From: JANNNF01 sp963772935
Lineage (GTDB): Bacteria > Pseudomonadota > Alphaproteobacteria > Rhodobacterales > Rhodobacteraceae
DNA: 64,000 nt
Direction: 5' to 3'
NCBI GenBank assembly: GCA_963772935.1
Contig: CAVYZK010000008.1
Location: 1-64,000, forward strand
In this document: positions 1 to 8,450 of the stretch, in pieces
Numbering within the stretch: the stretch's first letter is position 1
How the letters are laid out: each line of letters starts with the position of its first letter
Notes under the pieces: model-generated
Told to the model about the DNA's origin: nothing
The model's database searches: none
The model's input: only the letters and a program-made list of their open reading frames with translations
Program-made: the position numbers and the translations under genes

Positions 1-25
1 ATTATTCAATGACTTCAAGGGCAAG

Positions 26-115
26 TGGCGGATCGATAGGGATTCGAACCCTAGAGACGGTTCCCCGCCTACACACTTTCCAGGCGTGCGCCTTCGACCA
101 CTCGGCCACCGATCC
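26..115 (-). tRNA. tRNA-Ser (anticodon GGA)
   Basis: Read on the minus strand this is a 90-nt class II tRNA. A 7-bp acceptor stem pairs GGATCGG with TCGATCC (one G-T), followed by discriminator G and an encoded CCA at 26-28. The anticodon loop CTGGAAA lies at 77-83 with GGA at 79-81, the T-loop GGTTCGAATCC is intact, and a long variable arm typical of serine tRNAs is present. It decodes UCC/UCU. No integrase or duplicated 3' end is seen next to it. Confidence 0.97.
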
Positions 116-497
116 GTTGGGTGGGTGTTTAGCTTGGGTTTGGATCGGGTTGCAAGAGGAAAGCTGCCGAGTTTCGCGGTGCGGCGGATATGCTTTGCGG
201 ACTGTTGGTGGGGTTTTTCCGTTCGCCCCCCCATTCGGCACGATCCTGGGCGGGGCATCTACACCTGCAAGGGAGCGGAAGGCTCTGGCTTGCCAGTGGC
301 GGAATGCTCTGGCCAACTGTTCGCCGGGCCGATGGTCCCTGCCCCGTCGCTTTGCCCCAAACTGTGGCCTGCACCCCGTCACGGTGCTGATTGCAAACAC
401 AAAACTGCAACACTTGCGGGGTTTGGCGGCGGGGCGACTGGTCAACTGGCTTTGTCAGGCCCACAACTACGCCAACAATAAGAAACGGAGCAGTACG
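116..497. other. gene-free spacer between tRNA-Ser and the exported protein gene
   Basis: About 380 bases with no convincing gene. Open frames here lack ribosome binding sites and read as low-quality, proline/arginine-rich translations. The stretch must contain the promoters of both the leftward tRNA and the rightward gene, but I could not pick a clear -35/-10 pair. A Shine-Dalgarno-like CGGAG at 486-490 belongs to the next gene. Confidence 0.5.
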
Positions 498-1202
498 ATG
501 AGCAGAATGTTTACGACATCCGGTCTGGCCCTATGCGCAGCGATGCTGATGGGCCTGCCGACACTGGCACAAGAGATCAGGGGGGGCGCGCTGGGGCTGT
601 CGCACTCTGCGTTTCTTGGCGATACCAGCATTTCCAAAACCAGCCTCGATGGCCAGTTGGAGATCGGGTTTGGCAGCCGCCTGTCCGTTCAGGCCGATCT
701 GGGCTTCAGCCACCTGAACAGCATTGGCCGCGGCACCACCAATGCGACCCTGCACGGGATCTATCATGTGACGGATCAGACCTCCCTCGGGCTGTTTTAC
801 GGGGCCGACCGTCTGGCCGGGAAAACCATTGATTTCACCGGGTTTGAGGTGGGGCAGAAAGCCGCAAGGTTTGGCGTGGAGGCCTATGTCGGCTATGGCG
901 AGGATGCGGGCATATCTGGCACCATCGGCGGCGTGTCGGGGCGCTATGCGATCAGCGACAGCTTTGGCATCGGCGGTGCGGTTGAACATGGCGATATGGC
1001 TGGCACAAACCTGACCCGGCTGAGCCTGAAAAGCGACTACGCCGTCACCCCGACGATCGCGCTGACTGCCGAGTTTGGCACATTGGATTCCACCGGAACC
1101 GGGGCAGAGGCATTTTTCGGTCTGGGCGGCACGCTGCGCTTTGGCGCGGGTGCCCCGAGCTTTGGCAAACGCGGGCTGATCAATCTGGTGCCAGGTTCGT
1201 GA
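498..1202 (+). CDS. exported beta-rich protein of unknown function
   Basis: A 234-residue protein. The ATG at 498 was chosen because CGGAG lies 7 bases upstream and because it opens a clear Sec signal peptide (charged MSR, hydrophobic ALCAAMLMGLP, cleavage after TLAQ). The mature part is glycine-rich with alternating polar and hydrophobic residues and repeated short aromatic strands, which resembles an outer-membrane or periplasmic beta-barrel. No terminal aromatic residue typical of BAM substrates is visible (it ends in PGS). I do not recognise the family. The gene is monocistronic, with a hairpin directly after the stop, and converges on the lipid kinase gene. Confidence 0.7.
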   Translation: MSRMFTTSGLALCAAMLMGLPTLAQEIRGGALGLSHSAFLGDTSISKTSLDGQLEIGFGSRLSVQADLGFSHLNSIGRGTTNATLHGIYHVTDQTSLGLFYGADRLAGKTIDFTGFEVGQKAARFGVEAYVGYGEDAGISGTIGGVSGRYAISDSFGIGGAVEHGDMAGTNLTRLSLKSDYAVTPTIALTAEFGTLDSTGTGAEAFFGLGGTLRFGAGAPSFGKRGLINLVPGS

Positions 1203-1209
1203 CGGATCA

Positions 1210-1230
1210 GGGCGAGGTACATCCTCGCCC
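1210..1230. terminator. hairpin between convergent genes
   Basis: GGGCGAGG and CCTCGCCC form an 8-bp perfect stem with a 5-base loop, 7 bases after the stop of the exported protein gene and 17 bases from the stop of dgkA. There is no T-run on either side, so bidirectional termination is likely but not certain. Confidence 0.5.
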
Positions 1231-1247
1231 ACCGTCCTGCAAAACAG

Positions 1248-1637
1248 CTATCCGGCAAACACCGCAGGCAAAATGACTGAGGCTACAAACAGCCCGTTTG
1301 CCACCAGCAGGCAGAACACCGCCAAAGATCCCAGATCCTTGGCGTGTTTTGCAAAGACCGACCAGTCAGGGGACAGGTGATCCACCAGTTCCTCGATGGC
1401 GGTGTTCAGCGCCTCAACCGCGATCAGCACGCTGAACAGCACACCAAACAGCACAAATGCGGCGAACCCCGCCCCACAGAGCGAAAACACCACAAGCACC
1501 GCCACGCCACCTGCCACCTCTTGCCGGAACGCAGCCTCGGCCCACAGACGGCGCAAGCCGCCCATCGAATACCCGGCAGCGGCCAGCAGATGGGCAAGCC
1601 CCGTTATGCGCGGGGGGCGGGGTTTGGGATCGGTCAT
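1248..1637 (-). CDS. dgkA: diacylglycerol kinase DgkA
   Basis: A 129-residue integral membrane kinase that phosphorylates diacylglycerol to phosphatidic acid at the inner membrane. Length and hydropathy fit the small prokaryotic DgkA family (three membrane segments). The active-site signature EALNTAIEELVD and the following AKDLGSLAVF are both present. The ATG at 1637 is preferred over a GTG two codons upstream because TGAGG sits 6 bases before it. It starts 7 bases after the stop of the phosphoethanolamine transferase gene, so the two are surely co-transcribed. The pairing makes sense: the transferase releases diacylglycerol from phosphatidylethanolamine, and DgkA returns it to phospholipid synthesis. 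Confidence 0.93.
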   Translation of the reverse strand: MTDPKPRPPRITGLAHLLAAAGYSMGGLRRLWAEAAFRQEVAGGVAVLVVFSLCGAGFAAFVLFGVLFSVLIAVEALNTAIEELVDHLSPDWSVFAKHAKDLGSLAVFCLLVANGLFVASVILPAVFAG

Positions 1638-1644
1638 AAGCACC

Positions 1645-3312
1645 TCAGGGCCTCCGGCATCCGGCGGTCAGATCAAGCGCCGGACTGTAAACCGAGGTTA
1701 CGACATTCAACAATCCCAACACGGTATGGAAATACACATCATGGCTGATCGCTTCATGACTGCGCTTTGCGATGCAGGTCGCATCCAGCCCCAAAGTCTG
1801 CTGATAGGCGTCTGACATCCACATCACCATTGGCACATGGGTCTGCACGTCCGGGGCCATGAACGACGGGGCGGCGTGCAGATACAACCCGTTCTCGCCA
1901 AGCGACTCGCCGTGGTCGGACACATAGAACATGGCAGGGATCACCCGGTCCTGGGCCTTCATCATGTCGATGGTGCTGGCCAGAACATGGTCGGTGAACA
2001 TCAGCGCATTGTCATAGGCGTTGACGATTTCCTGCGTCGTACACTCGGCGAATTCGGCGGTCTGGCAGGCGGGTTTGAAGGCACCGAAGCCTTCGGGATA
2101 GCGCATGTAATAGGCAGGCCCATGGTTGCCGATCATGTGCAGCACCAGCACCGTGTCTTCGGTGATCGTGTCCATCGCAGCCTTGATCTTGGGCAAGAAC
2201 ACCGCATCGGTACATTCGCCACGCGGGCAGGCGGCCGGGTCGCTTTCCACCGTCAGGGTCTTGAAACCGATCCGTTTGCCGATGTTCTGGTCGCCGGTCT
2301 GGTTGTCCAGCCATGTGGGGTGCAGCTTGGCGTGGTTCAGCACGTCAAACAGGTTTTCCTGCGCCAGTTGGCCCTGATGCGAATACCCGGCCTTGGTCAG
2401 GTTGGAATACATGCAGGGCAGCGACACGGCGGTCGAGGTGCCGCAGGTTGACACATCGGTGTAGTTGATCACGCCGCGTTGGCGCAGTTCAGGCGTAGTG
2501 TCGCGGGTATAACCGTTCAGCCCCCAGTTTTGCGCCCGCGCGGTTTCCCCCATGAACAGCACCATCAGCACCGGCTTTTTCGCTGCCGCCAGAAACGGCC
2601 CCTTGTGGGCATCCCGGCCCAAGGGCGCGACCACGACATTCCGGCCCCGCAACTCCTGCCGGGCGTATTTGTTCAGCGCGGCGATGGTGGCCCCCGGCTG
2701 ATAGCTGCCCACCAGTTCGTTATGTTCGCGGAATGTTGCAGATATGGCTTTGAAATCGATGAACAACGCCCCCAGCAACAGCGCAAAGCTGGCCACACAG
2801 GTGATGCCCCATGTCAAAAGGTTGCGCAGGATCGGAGTTGGTTTGATCCGCACCCAGAACACCAGCAGCGCGGGCAACACGCCCCAGATCGCAGTGGTGT
2901 AGATAAACCGGGGCGTCATCAGGTGCTTGGATTCGTTTGCCGTGGTGATCATCGCGTTGCGGATCATGTCACGGTCGATCAGCACACCCAGATTGTCCTG
3001 ATAATAGCTGGCCACCGCACAGATGATCAGCAACACCGCCAATGCGGGCTTCAGCAGCCAGCGAAAGCCGAAAAAGGTGATCGTCAACACCGTAAGCGCC
3101 CAGATCGCCACACCGTACAGGATCATCAGCACGGGCTTGCTGTCAAAGATGACCACAGCATTGGCCCACATCAACGCGTTATACGCGGCAAGAATGAAGG
3201 TGGCCGAGGCAAGCGTCAGCCCTGTGGCCGACACGGTGGGGCGCATCATGCCCAGCTTTTTTATCGTGCTTTTCGCAGCAGTATCGGTCGGCAGTGTCGC
3301 AGATTCGGTCAT
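1645..3312 (-). CDS. eptA: lipid A phosphoethanolamine transferase (EptA family)
   Basis: A 555-residue inner-membrane enzyme that moves phosphoethanolamine from phosphatidylethanolamine to lipid A phosphates on the periplasmic face, which lowers net negative charge. About five membrane helices occupy residues 30-190, followed by a sulfatase-fold periplasmic domain. Seen directly: GETARAQN near residue 255 (metal ligand Glu), CGTSTAVSLPCM near 290-301 holding the nucleophilic Thr, and SDHGESLGENG near the C-terminus with zinc ligands. Several cysteines probably form disulfides. The gene lies between a two-component system and dgkA on the same strand, a layout like pmr loci. Lipid A is the likely acceptor, but another glycan cannot be excluded from sequence alone. 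Confidence 0.9.
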   Translation of the reverse strand: MTESATLPTDTAAKSTIKKLGMMRPTVSATGLTLASATFILAAYNALMWANAVVIFDSKPVLMILYGVAIWALTVLTITFFGFRWLLKPALAVLLIICAVASYYQDNLGVLIDRDMIRNAMITTANESKHLMTPRFIYTTAIWGVLPALLVFWVRIKPTPILRNLLTWGITCVASFALLLGALFIDFKAISATFREHNELVGSYQPGATIAALNKYARQELRGRNVVVAPLGRDAHKGPFLAAAKKPVLMVLFMGETARAQNWGLNGYTRDTTPELRQRGVINYTDVSTCGTSTAVSLPCMYSNLTKAGYSHQGQLAQENLFDVLNHAKLHPTWLDNQTGDQNIGKRIGFKTLTVESDPAACPRGECTDAVFLPKIKAAMDTITEDTVLVLHMIGNHGPAYYMRYPEGFGAFKPACQTAEFAECTTQEIVNAYDNALMFTDHVLASTIDMMKAQDRVIPAMFYVSDHGESLGENGLYLHAAPSFMAPDVQTHVPMVMWMSDAYQQTLGLDATCIAKRSHEAISHDVYFHTVLGLLNVVTSVYSPALDLTAGCRRP

Positions 3313-3410
3313 CCGTCAGGTCCAGCATCATTGGGGCAATTGTCCCCCCGGATGCGCCGTGAACCTGACGTGAAGCTGAACGCTGCGCAGAAACTGCGGG
3401 CAATTCCGCC

Positions 3411-4733
3411 TCAGGCAGGCAAAAACTCCGCCTCAAATCCGGCTTTGCGGCCCTGCGCGGGGGAAAACAGCCGCAACTGCCCCCCGGCATTGCGGGCGAT
3501 GGTATCGGCAATCGCAAGGCCAAGACCCGACCCCTGCCCCGTACCCGGCCCCCGTTCAAAGCGGCGGTGCAGCCGGGCCAGAGTATCAGCGTCAATCACC
3601 GAACCATCATTGATCACCCGCAAACCGCCATCCGGCCGAAGTATCACCTCAACATCCCCGCCCGCACTGCCGTGGCGGTCGGCGTTTTCGATCAGGTTGC
3701 GCAACAAGATGGCACAGGCGTCGGGGTCGATCCGCGTCAGGGCGGCAGTATCCGGCACCGCCAGATGCAAGCGGTCGCCAAGGCCGGATCGGCGGAAATC
3801 CTCGATCACCGCCTCGACAACCGGGGTCACGTCCTGCACCTGCGCCCCCAGCACGCCACCCCCTTCCGCGCGGGCCAGTTGCATCAGCTTTTCGGACAGC
3901 CGCGCCAGCCGTTGCAACTGGCCTTCAATCGTGCGGGCGCGGTCGGCCAATTGCCCCGGCGGGGCCTCGGCGATCAGGCGTTGGGTCTGCGCCAGACTGG
4001 CAGCAATGGGCGTGCGCAATTCATGCGCGGAATTGGTGGTAAAGGCGCGCTCGGCCTCCAGCGTGGCGGTCAGGCGGGCCAGCAGATTGTTTACCTCGGC
4101 CGCAATACCGGCCAGTTCCTGCGGCAGGCCCGCTTCGGACACCGGGCTCAGATCAGACCCGTCGCGCGCCGTCACCTCATCGCGCAGTCGGTCAATAGGG
4201 CGCATGGCGCGGCGCACGAACAGCACCAGCCCTGACAGACCAAACGGGATCAGCAAAAAGATCGGAAAGAACAGCGCCCGCGTGGCCTCATTCGTGGCCT
4301 CGCGTCGATGTGCCAGCGGTTCGGCCAACTCCACCGTATAGCCCCCGATCATCGGCCCCGGCGAATAGATGCGGTAATCCTGCGCCTTGCGAAACCCCGC
4401 CACCGGCCCGTCGGCAAACAGCGCCATATCAGTGCCGTCACTGTGACGCACGACCGAGCCTTTCGGACCGCGCACCACATAATGCAGATAATCTTCCTGC
4501 GGCTGGGTCTGCGCCACCTTGGGGACCAGCATCTGCTCGGGCACCCCCATTTCCGCGACCGCTAGTGCCAGAATACGCCCCGCCGTCTGTTCCATGGCGG
4601 AATCGTAGACCTCATCCAACTCCTCCCGCACCACCATGGCGGCGGCGGTGAACACCAGCAGGCTTAACACCACCAATCCGCCCAGCAACCCAAGCGCCAG
4701 TCGCCAGCGCAGCGTCTTTGGCCAGCCGATCAT
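3411..4733 (-). CDS. sensor histidine kinase, PmrB/QseC-like
   Basis: A 440-residue membrane kinase. The first membrane segment covers residues 10-37 and the second about 153-174. Between them is a periplasmic sensor of about 120 residues, then HAMP, the H-box NSAHELRTP with phospho-acceptor His near residue 237, the N-box LIENADRHG and the G-box GSGLGLAIA. The start at 4733 is chosen because its ATG overlaps the stop of the response regulator (ATGA), implying translational coupling; a GTG-type start three codons earlier is possible. Together with the regulator it probably controls the adjacent eptA-dgkA genes in response to envelope stress. The ligand cannot be read from the sequence. Confidence 0.9.
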   Translation of the reverse strand: MIGWPKTLRWRLALGLLGGLVVLSLLVFTAAAMVVREELDEVYDSAMEQTAGRILALAVAEMGVPEQMLVPKVAQTQPQEDYLHYVVRGPKGSVVRHSDGTDMALFADGPVAGFRKAQDYRIYSPGPMIGGYTVELAEPLAHRREATNEATRALFFPIFLLIPFGLSGLVLFVRRAMRPIDRLRDEVTARDGSDLSPVSEAGLPQELAGIAAEVNNLLARLTATLEAERAFTTNSAHELRTPIAASLAQTQRLIAEAPPGQLADRARTIEGQLQRLARLSEKLMQLARAEGGGVLGAQVQDVTPVVEAVIEDFRRSGLGDRLHLAVPDTAALTRIDPDACAILLRNLIENADRHGSAGGDVEVILRPDGGLRVINDGSVIDADTLARLHRRFERGPGTGQGSGLGLAIADTIARNAGGQLRLFSPAQGRKAGFEAEFLPA

Positions 4734-5389
4734 GGCGCGCACAGCCGGTACCCAAGGCCGCGATGGGTTTCAATCACCCCCGGCCCCAGCTTTTTGCGCA
4801 GGCGGCTGATGTAGACCTCGATCGTGTTGCTTTCGACCTCTGCGTCAAAGGAATAAAGCTGATCCTCCAGCGTGGATTTGGGGATCATCTGACCGGGGCG
4901 TTGCAGGAAAGCCGCGAAAATCACCCATTCCCGTTGCGTCAGCACAATATCCCCGCCCTCCCCGGTCACCCTGCGCGCGGCCATGTTGACCGACAAGGGC
5001 CCCACCGTCACCACCGGGTTGGGGTTGCCGGCATAGCGCCGCGCCACTGCCCCGATCCGCGCGGTCAGCTCGGCCAGATTGAACGGCTTGACCAGATAGT
5101 CATCCGCACCGCTGTTCAGCCCGGCAATCCGGTCGGTGATCTGGTCGCGGGCAGTCAGGATGATCACCGGGGTGGCGTCGGCGGCGCGACGACGGCGCTG
5201 CAAGAAATCCAGCCCCCGCCCATCCGGCAACATCAGGTCCAGCAAGATCAGATCATAGGCCACCGCAGCCACCGCCGCATCGGCATCCGCCAGTGTCAGC
5301 ATCCAATCGCCCACATGCCCTGCGGCCACGATCTGGTCGCGCACGGCAGCCCCAAGGCCCGGGTCATCCTCTATCAGCAAAATCCGCAT
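4730..5389 (-). CDS. OmpR-family response regulator
   Basis: A 219-residue regulator with an N-terminal receiver domain (acidic pocket EDD at residues 7-9, phospho-acceptor Asp51 in LLLDLMLPDG, conserved Lys near 101 in YLVKPFN) and a C-terminal winged helix ending in the usual RGLGYRL. It is the first gene of a minus-strand operon of regulator, kinase, eptA and dgkA. The divergent Rrf2-type gene starts 120 bases away, so the operon promoter lies in 5390-5509. The most likely targets are the genes behind it, as in PmrA-type loci; that is inference from context. Confidence 0.9.
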   Translation of the reverse strand: MRILLIEDDPGLGAAVRDQIVAAGHVGDWMLTLADADAAVAAVAYDLILLDLMLPDGRGLDFLQRRRRAADATPVIILTARDQITDRIAGLNSGADDYLVKPFNLAELTARIGAVARRYAGNPNPVVTVGPLSVNMAARRVTGEGGDIVLTQREWVIFAAFLQRPGQMIPKSTLEDQLYSFDAEVESNTIEVYISRLRKKLGPGVIETHRGLGYRLCAP

Positions 5390-5509
5390 ATCGGCCCATG
5401 GTATCGCTGCGGGGTCACCCTGTCAGATTTGCCACGCCAAGTCCAACGTGCAACGCCTTTTTGCCAAGGTGGCGTTGATCTTGCGCGTAGGCTGGCTTAG
5501 GTTTGGCCC

Positions 5510-5974
5510 ATGATCACGCAAAAGATGAAATATGCCCTGAAGGCCCTGCTGACGCTGGCGGATGAAGCCGCGCGACCGGTGCCCGACGCGTTGACCATCG
5601 AGGAGATCGCGAAACGATCCGGCACGCCCAAACGGTTTCTGGAGCATATCTTGCTGGAGGTGCGCAACGCGGGCATCCTGGCCTCCACCCGGGGCCGCGC
5701 CGGGGGCTACAGCCTGATCAAACACCCGCGTGAGGTGTCGATATCCGAACTGCTGCGCCTGATCGACGGCCCGATTGCGCCGCTGGCCTGCCTGTCACGC
5801 CGTGCCTACCAACGCTGCGATGATTGCACGGACGAGGCCACCTGCCGGATTCGCAAGGTCTTTGCCGAGGTGTTCTGGACCTATCTGGTGATCATCGAAT
5901 CACTGACACTGGAAGACATGTTACGGTCAGACGCCGTAGCAGCACAGGTTCTGGCGGAACCCGCACAGGCGTAA
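5510..5974 (+). CDS. Rrf2-family transcriptional regulator
   Basis: A 154-residue regulator. The N-terminal winged helix is typical of Rrf2 proteins (YALKALLTLAD, then GTPKRFLEHIL and RGRAGGYSL). Cysteines occur in the C-terminal half in the order CLS, RCDDC and ATC, so four are clustered around residues 88-112. In IscR and NsrR three cysteines in this region bind an Fe-S cluster; CymR-type members sense sulfur status without one. Its position directly upstream of a sulfate importer operon on the same strand suggests control of sulfur assimilation. The start has only a weak ribosome site but begins the expected family N-terminus (MITQKMKYALKAL). Confidence 0.9.
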   Translation: MITQKMKYALKALLTLADEAARPVPDALTIEEIAKRSGTPKRFLEHILLEVRNAGILASTRGRAGGYSLIKHPREVSISELLRLIDGPIAPLACLSRRAYQRCDDCTDEATCRIRKVFAEVFWTYLVIIESLTLEDMLRSDAVAAQVLAEPAQA

Positions 5975-6159
5975 GCCTTTCTGAAATAAAGAAAAATACA
6001 GACAGAATCTGTCGGGTTACAACCCGCATCAATCCTCATATTTAATCACGACTAAATCGGATGATATTTTTCTCTTGCCATACACGATCTTTCCGGTAGT
6101 CTTTAACGTGTAAGCAGCGGAATGGATGCCCGCCGCCGCAGATGCAAAGGAGATGCCAG
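5975..6159 (+). promoter_or_regulatory. AT-rich control region upstream of the sulfate uptake genes
   Basis: An unusually AT-rich stretch for this genome, with three dyads: GACAG-AAT-CTGTC at 6001-6013, CGGGTT-AC-AACCCG at 6013-6026, and ATTTA-N8-TAAAT at 6040-6057. The first two could form adjacent hairpins ending the regulator transcript. The third is a plausible operator for the neighbouring Rrf2 protein, whose relatives bind AT-rich dyads. AAAGGAG at 6146-6152 is the ribosome site of the next gene. The binding-site assignment is inference. Confidence 0.45.
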
Positions 6160-6408
6160 ATGATTGCCTTGCCAATGCAGACCCTTGTGGGAACCCCGGT
6201 GGCCGCAAATGCCGCCAACGCCGCCCCGGTTTGTGCGGTTCGCCTGATCAATCGGCGGACCGGCATGGTTCATCGCATCAATGGCGCTCCGCTGGTGATG
6301 TTCACCCGCACCCCGCAAGACGCAACGCAGGATTTGCTGCGCAACCGCGATGCCACCGAATGGGGCGTGCTGGTTGAAACCCTGACACCGCAGGCGGGGC
6401 TGTCATGA
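6160..6408 (+). CDS. small protein of unknown function upstream of sulfate ABC genes
   Basis: An 82-residue protein with an excellent ribosome site (AAAGGAG, 7-8 bases before the ATG). The N-terminus is alanine-rich and mildly hydrophobic, followed by a polar part containing RLINRRTGMVHRINGAPLVM, DATQDLLRNRD and WGVLVE. I recognise no domain. The stop overlaps an ATG of the downstream frame (ATGA at 6405), so it is translationally linked to the sulfate-binding protein gene and probably works with sulfate uptake or its regulation. Codon use matches the neighbours, so I regard it as real. Confidence 0.6.
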   Translation: MIALPMQTLVGTPVAANAANAAPVCAVRLINRRTGMVHRINGAPLVMFTRTPQDATQDLLRNRDATEWGVLVETLTPQAGLS

Positions 6409-6464
6409 TCGCAGCCCAGCCCATTCATACCCCGACACCCTTCTTTTCACAGCCGGAGTCTGCC

Positions 6465-7605
6465 ATGTTCACCACCATCACCCTTGCCGGAACCATCAGT
6501 GTTCAGGGCGAAAAGCTGCAAGACCACGCCGATGGCCGCGTGACCGTCTCCACCGGCAGCCGCCAGTTTACCGGTTGGCCCGTGGCATGGCGCAAGGCCC
6601 TGTCGGGCACTGCCCGGCTGAAGTCGGCGCTTGCCGTGCTGGCCGTGCTGGCCGCAAGCTTCACCCCCGTCGCCCCGGTGTCGGCGGAAACCCTGCTGAA
6701 CGTCAGCTACGACCCCACCCGCGAATTGTACCGCGATATCAATGAGGTGTTCACCAAGCTGTGGACCGATGCCGGCAACCCCGCCCCCACGATTGAAACC
6801 TCGCATGGCGGGTCGGGCAGTCAGGCGCGTGCGGTGATTGACGGGTTGGCGGCGCAGGTCGTGACGCTTGCCCTTGCGTCAGACATCGACAAGATTGCTG
6901 CCGCTGGCAAGCTGCCCGCCGATTGGCAGACCAAACTGCCCCACAACTCCAGCCCCTATACCTCGACCATCGTATTTCTGGTGCGCGAAGGAAACCCCAA
7001 GGCGCATCAAGGATTGGGGCGATCTGGTGGCTGACGGGGTCGAGGTGATCACCCCCAACCCCAAGACCAGCGGTGGTGCGCGCTGGAACTATCTGGCCGC
7101 CTGGGCTTGGGCCGAAAAGAACGGCCAAGACCCGCAGGCCTTTGTGAAGTCGCTGTTTGAACATGTGCCGGTGCTGGACTGTGGCGCGCGCGGGGCGACC
7201 ACCACCTTCGCTCAACGGGGCATCGGCGACGTGCTGCTGGCGTGGGAGAATGAGGCCTATCTTGCGCTGGACGAACTGGGCGACGATCAGTTTGATATCG
7301 TGGTGCCGTCGGTTTCCGTGCTTGCTGAACCCCCTGTTGCTGTGGTCGAGGCGAACATCGCCAATGATGATCAGCGCGCCCTTGCCAACGCCTACCTTGA
7401 TTTCCTCTACTCTCCCCAAGGTCAGGCCATTGCCTTCAAACACTTCTACCGCGCTTGGGATGTGTCTGCCGCCGACCCCGCCGATGTGGCCCGCCTGCCC
7501 AAGCTGGATCTTGTGACCATCGAATCCTTCGGTGGCTGGGCCAAGGTACAGCCCGAACACTTCGGCGACGGCGGCATCTTCGACCAGATCTACGTCGCGA
7601 AATGA
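6465..7605 (+). CDS. sbp: sulfate/thiosulfate-binding protein, frame broken near 7000
   Basis: Periplasmic binding protein of the sulfate importer. The family start of the mature protein (ETLLNVSYDPTRELY) follows a signal peptide ending in PVSA. SHGGSGSQARAV and YTSTIVFLVREGNPK read in one frame; IKDWGDLVADGVEVITPNPKTSGGARWNYLAAW and the rest to QIYVAK read in the frame shifted by one. The break is at about 6999-7004 (AAGGCGC), and removing one base restores GNPK-R-IKDW. The start is uncertain: an ATG at 6465 has GGAG 7 bases upstream but adds about 40 unusual residues before the signal peptide, and a GTG at 6582 would give a normal signal peptide. A sequence error is likelier than decay, since the second half is intact. 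Confidence 0.8.
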
Positions 7606-8450
7606 GGATAGGGTTGACCAAGCCGCTGATGCAGCGGTCCCCCATGCCAGGCTTCGGCCTGAGCATGGGGATCACCCTTTTCATGCTGTCGCTGGTGGTG
7701 TTGCTGCCCATCGGGGCGCTGCTGGCCCGGGGCGCGAACTTTGGCCTTGGCAATATCTGGGACACGGTGAACCGCGAACGCGTCTGGGCGGCGCTGTTTT
7801 TGTCGTTCCGGCTGTCGCTGTTTGCGGCGCTGTTCAATCTGGTGTTCGGCACGCTGCTGGCCTGGGTTCTGGTGCGCTACAAATTCTGGGGAAGGCAGGT
7901 GATCGACGCAGCGGTCGATCTGCCCTTTGCGCTTCCCACCGCCGTTGCGGGTATCGCGCTGACCACCCTCTACGCCCCTAACGGGGCTTTTGGCATGTTT
8001 GCCAAAGAGTTGGGCATAAAGATCGCCTACACCCAGACCGGTATCCTGATCGCGCTGATCTTTGTGGGCCTGCCCTTCGTGGTGCGCACCGTGCAGCCCG
8101 TGATTGCCGAGATCGAGACGGAAGTGGAGGAAGCCTCGGCCACTCTTGGCGCCACCCGCGCCACCACCATTCGCCGGGTGATCTTGCCGATGCTGGCCCC
8201 CGCCGCGCTGACCGGATTTGCGCTGTCGCTGGCGCGGGCGGTCGGGGAATACGGGTCGGTGATCTTCATCGCCGGGAACATCCCGCTGAAAACCGAAATT
8301 GCCCCCCTGCTGATCGTGATCCAGTTGGAGGAGTTCAATTACGACGGTGCCGCCGCCATCGGCATCGCCATGCTGACCATCGCATTCAGCCTGCTGTTGG
8401 CCATCAACATCGTCCAGATCTGGACCCGCCGGAGGATCGGATATGTCTGA
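7602..8450 (+). CDS. cysT: sulfate ABC transporter permease CysT
   Basis: A 282-residue inner-membrane permease subunit of the sulfate/thiosulfate importer. About six membrane helices are visible. The cytoplasmic coupling loop EEASATLGATRATTIRRVILP, which contacts the ATPase, is at about residues 165-190, followed by AVGEYGSVIFIAGN, diagnostic of CysT/CysU. The ATG at 7602 overlaps the stop of the binding-protein gene (ATGA), and its own end overlaps the start of cysW by 8 bases. Sulfate limitation, possibly through the Rrf2 regulator upstream, is the expected control. Confidence 0.95.
   Translation: MRIGLTKPLMQRSPMPGFGLSMGITLFMLSLVVLLPIGALLARGANFGLGNIWDTVNRERVWAALFLSFRLSLFAALFNLVFGTLLAWVLVRYKFWGRQVIDAAVDLPFALPTAVAGIALTTLYAPNGAFGMFAKELGIKIAYTQTGILIALIFVGLPFVVRTVQPVIAEIETEVEEASATLGATRATTIRRVILPMLAPAALTGFALSLARAVGEYGSVIFIAGNIPLKTEIAPLLIVIQLEEFNYDGAAAIGIAMLTIAFSLLLAINIVQIWTRRRIGYV

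Noticed and set aside
26..115. tRNA-Ser as an integration site for a genomic island
   Set aside because: No integrase, no duplicated tRNA 3' end and no composition change found nearby.
9..497. Long open frames overlapping tRNA-Ser and extending to the exported protein gene
   Set aside because: They read through the tRNA and lack ribosome sites; the real start at 498 has a good signal peptide and Shine-Dalgarno.
2479..4341. 620-residue plus-strand open frame opposite eptA and the kinase
   Set aside because: Arg/Pro/Ser-rich shadow of well-supported minus-strand genes, with no domain or ribosome site.
6999..7605. True pseudogenisation of the sulfate-binding protein
   Set aside because: Only one base is wrong and the remaining 200 codons keep family sequence; many similar breaks elsewhere make sequence error more likely.
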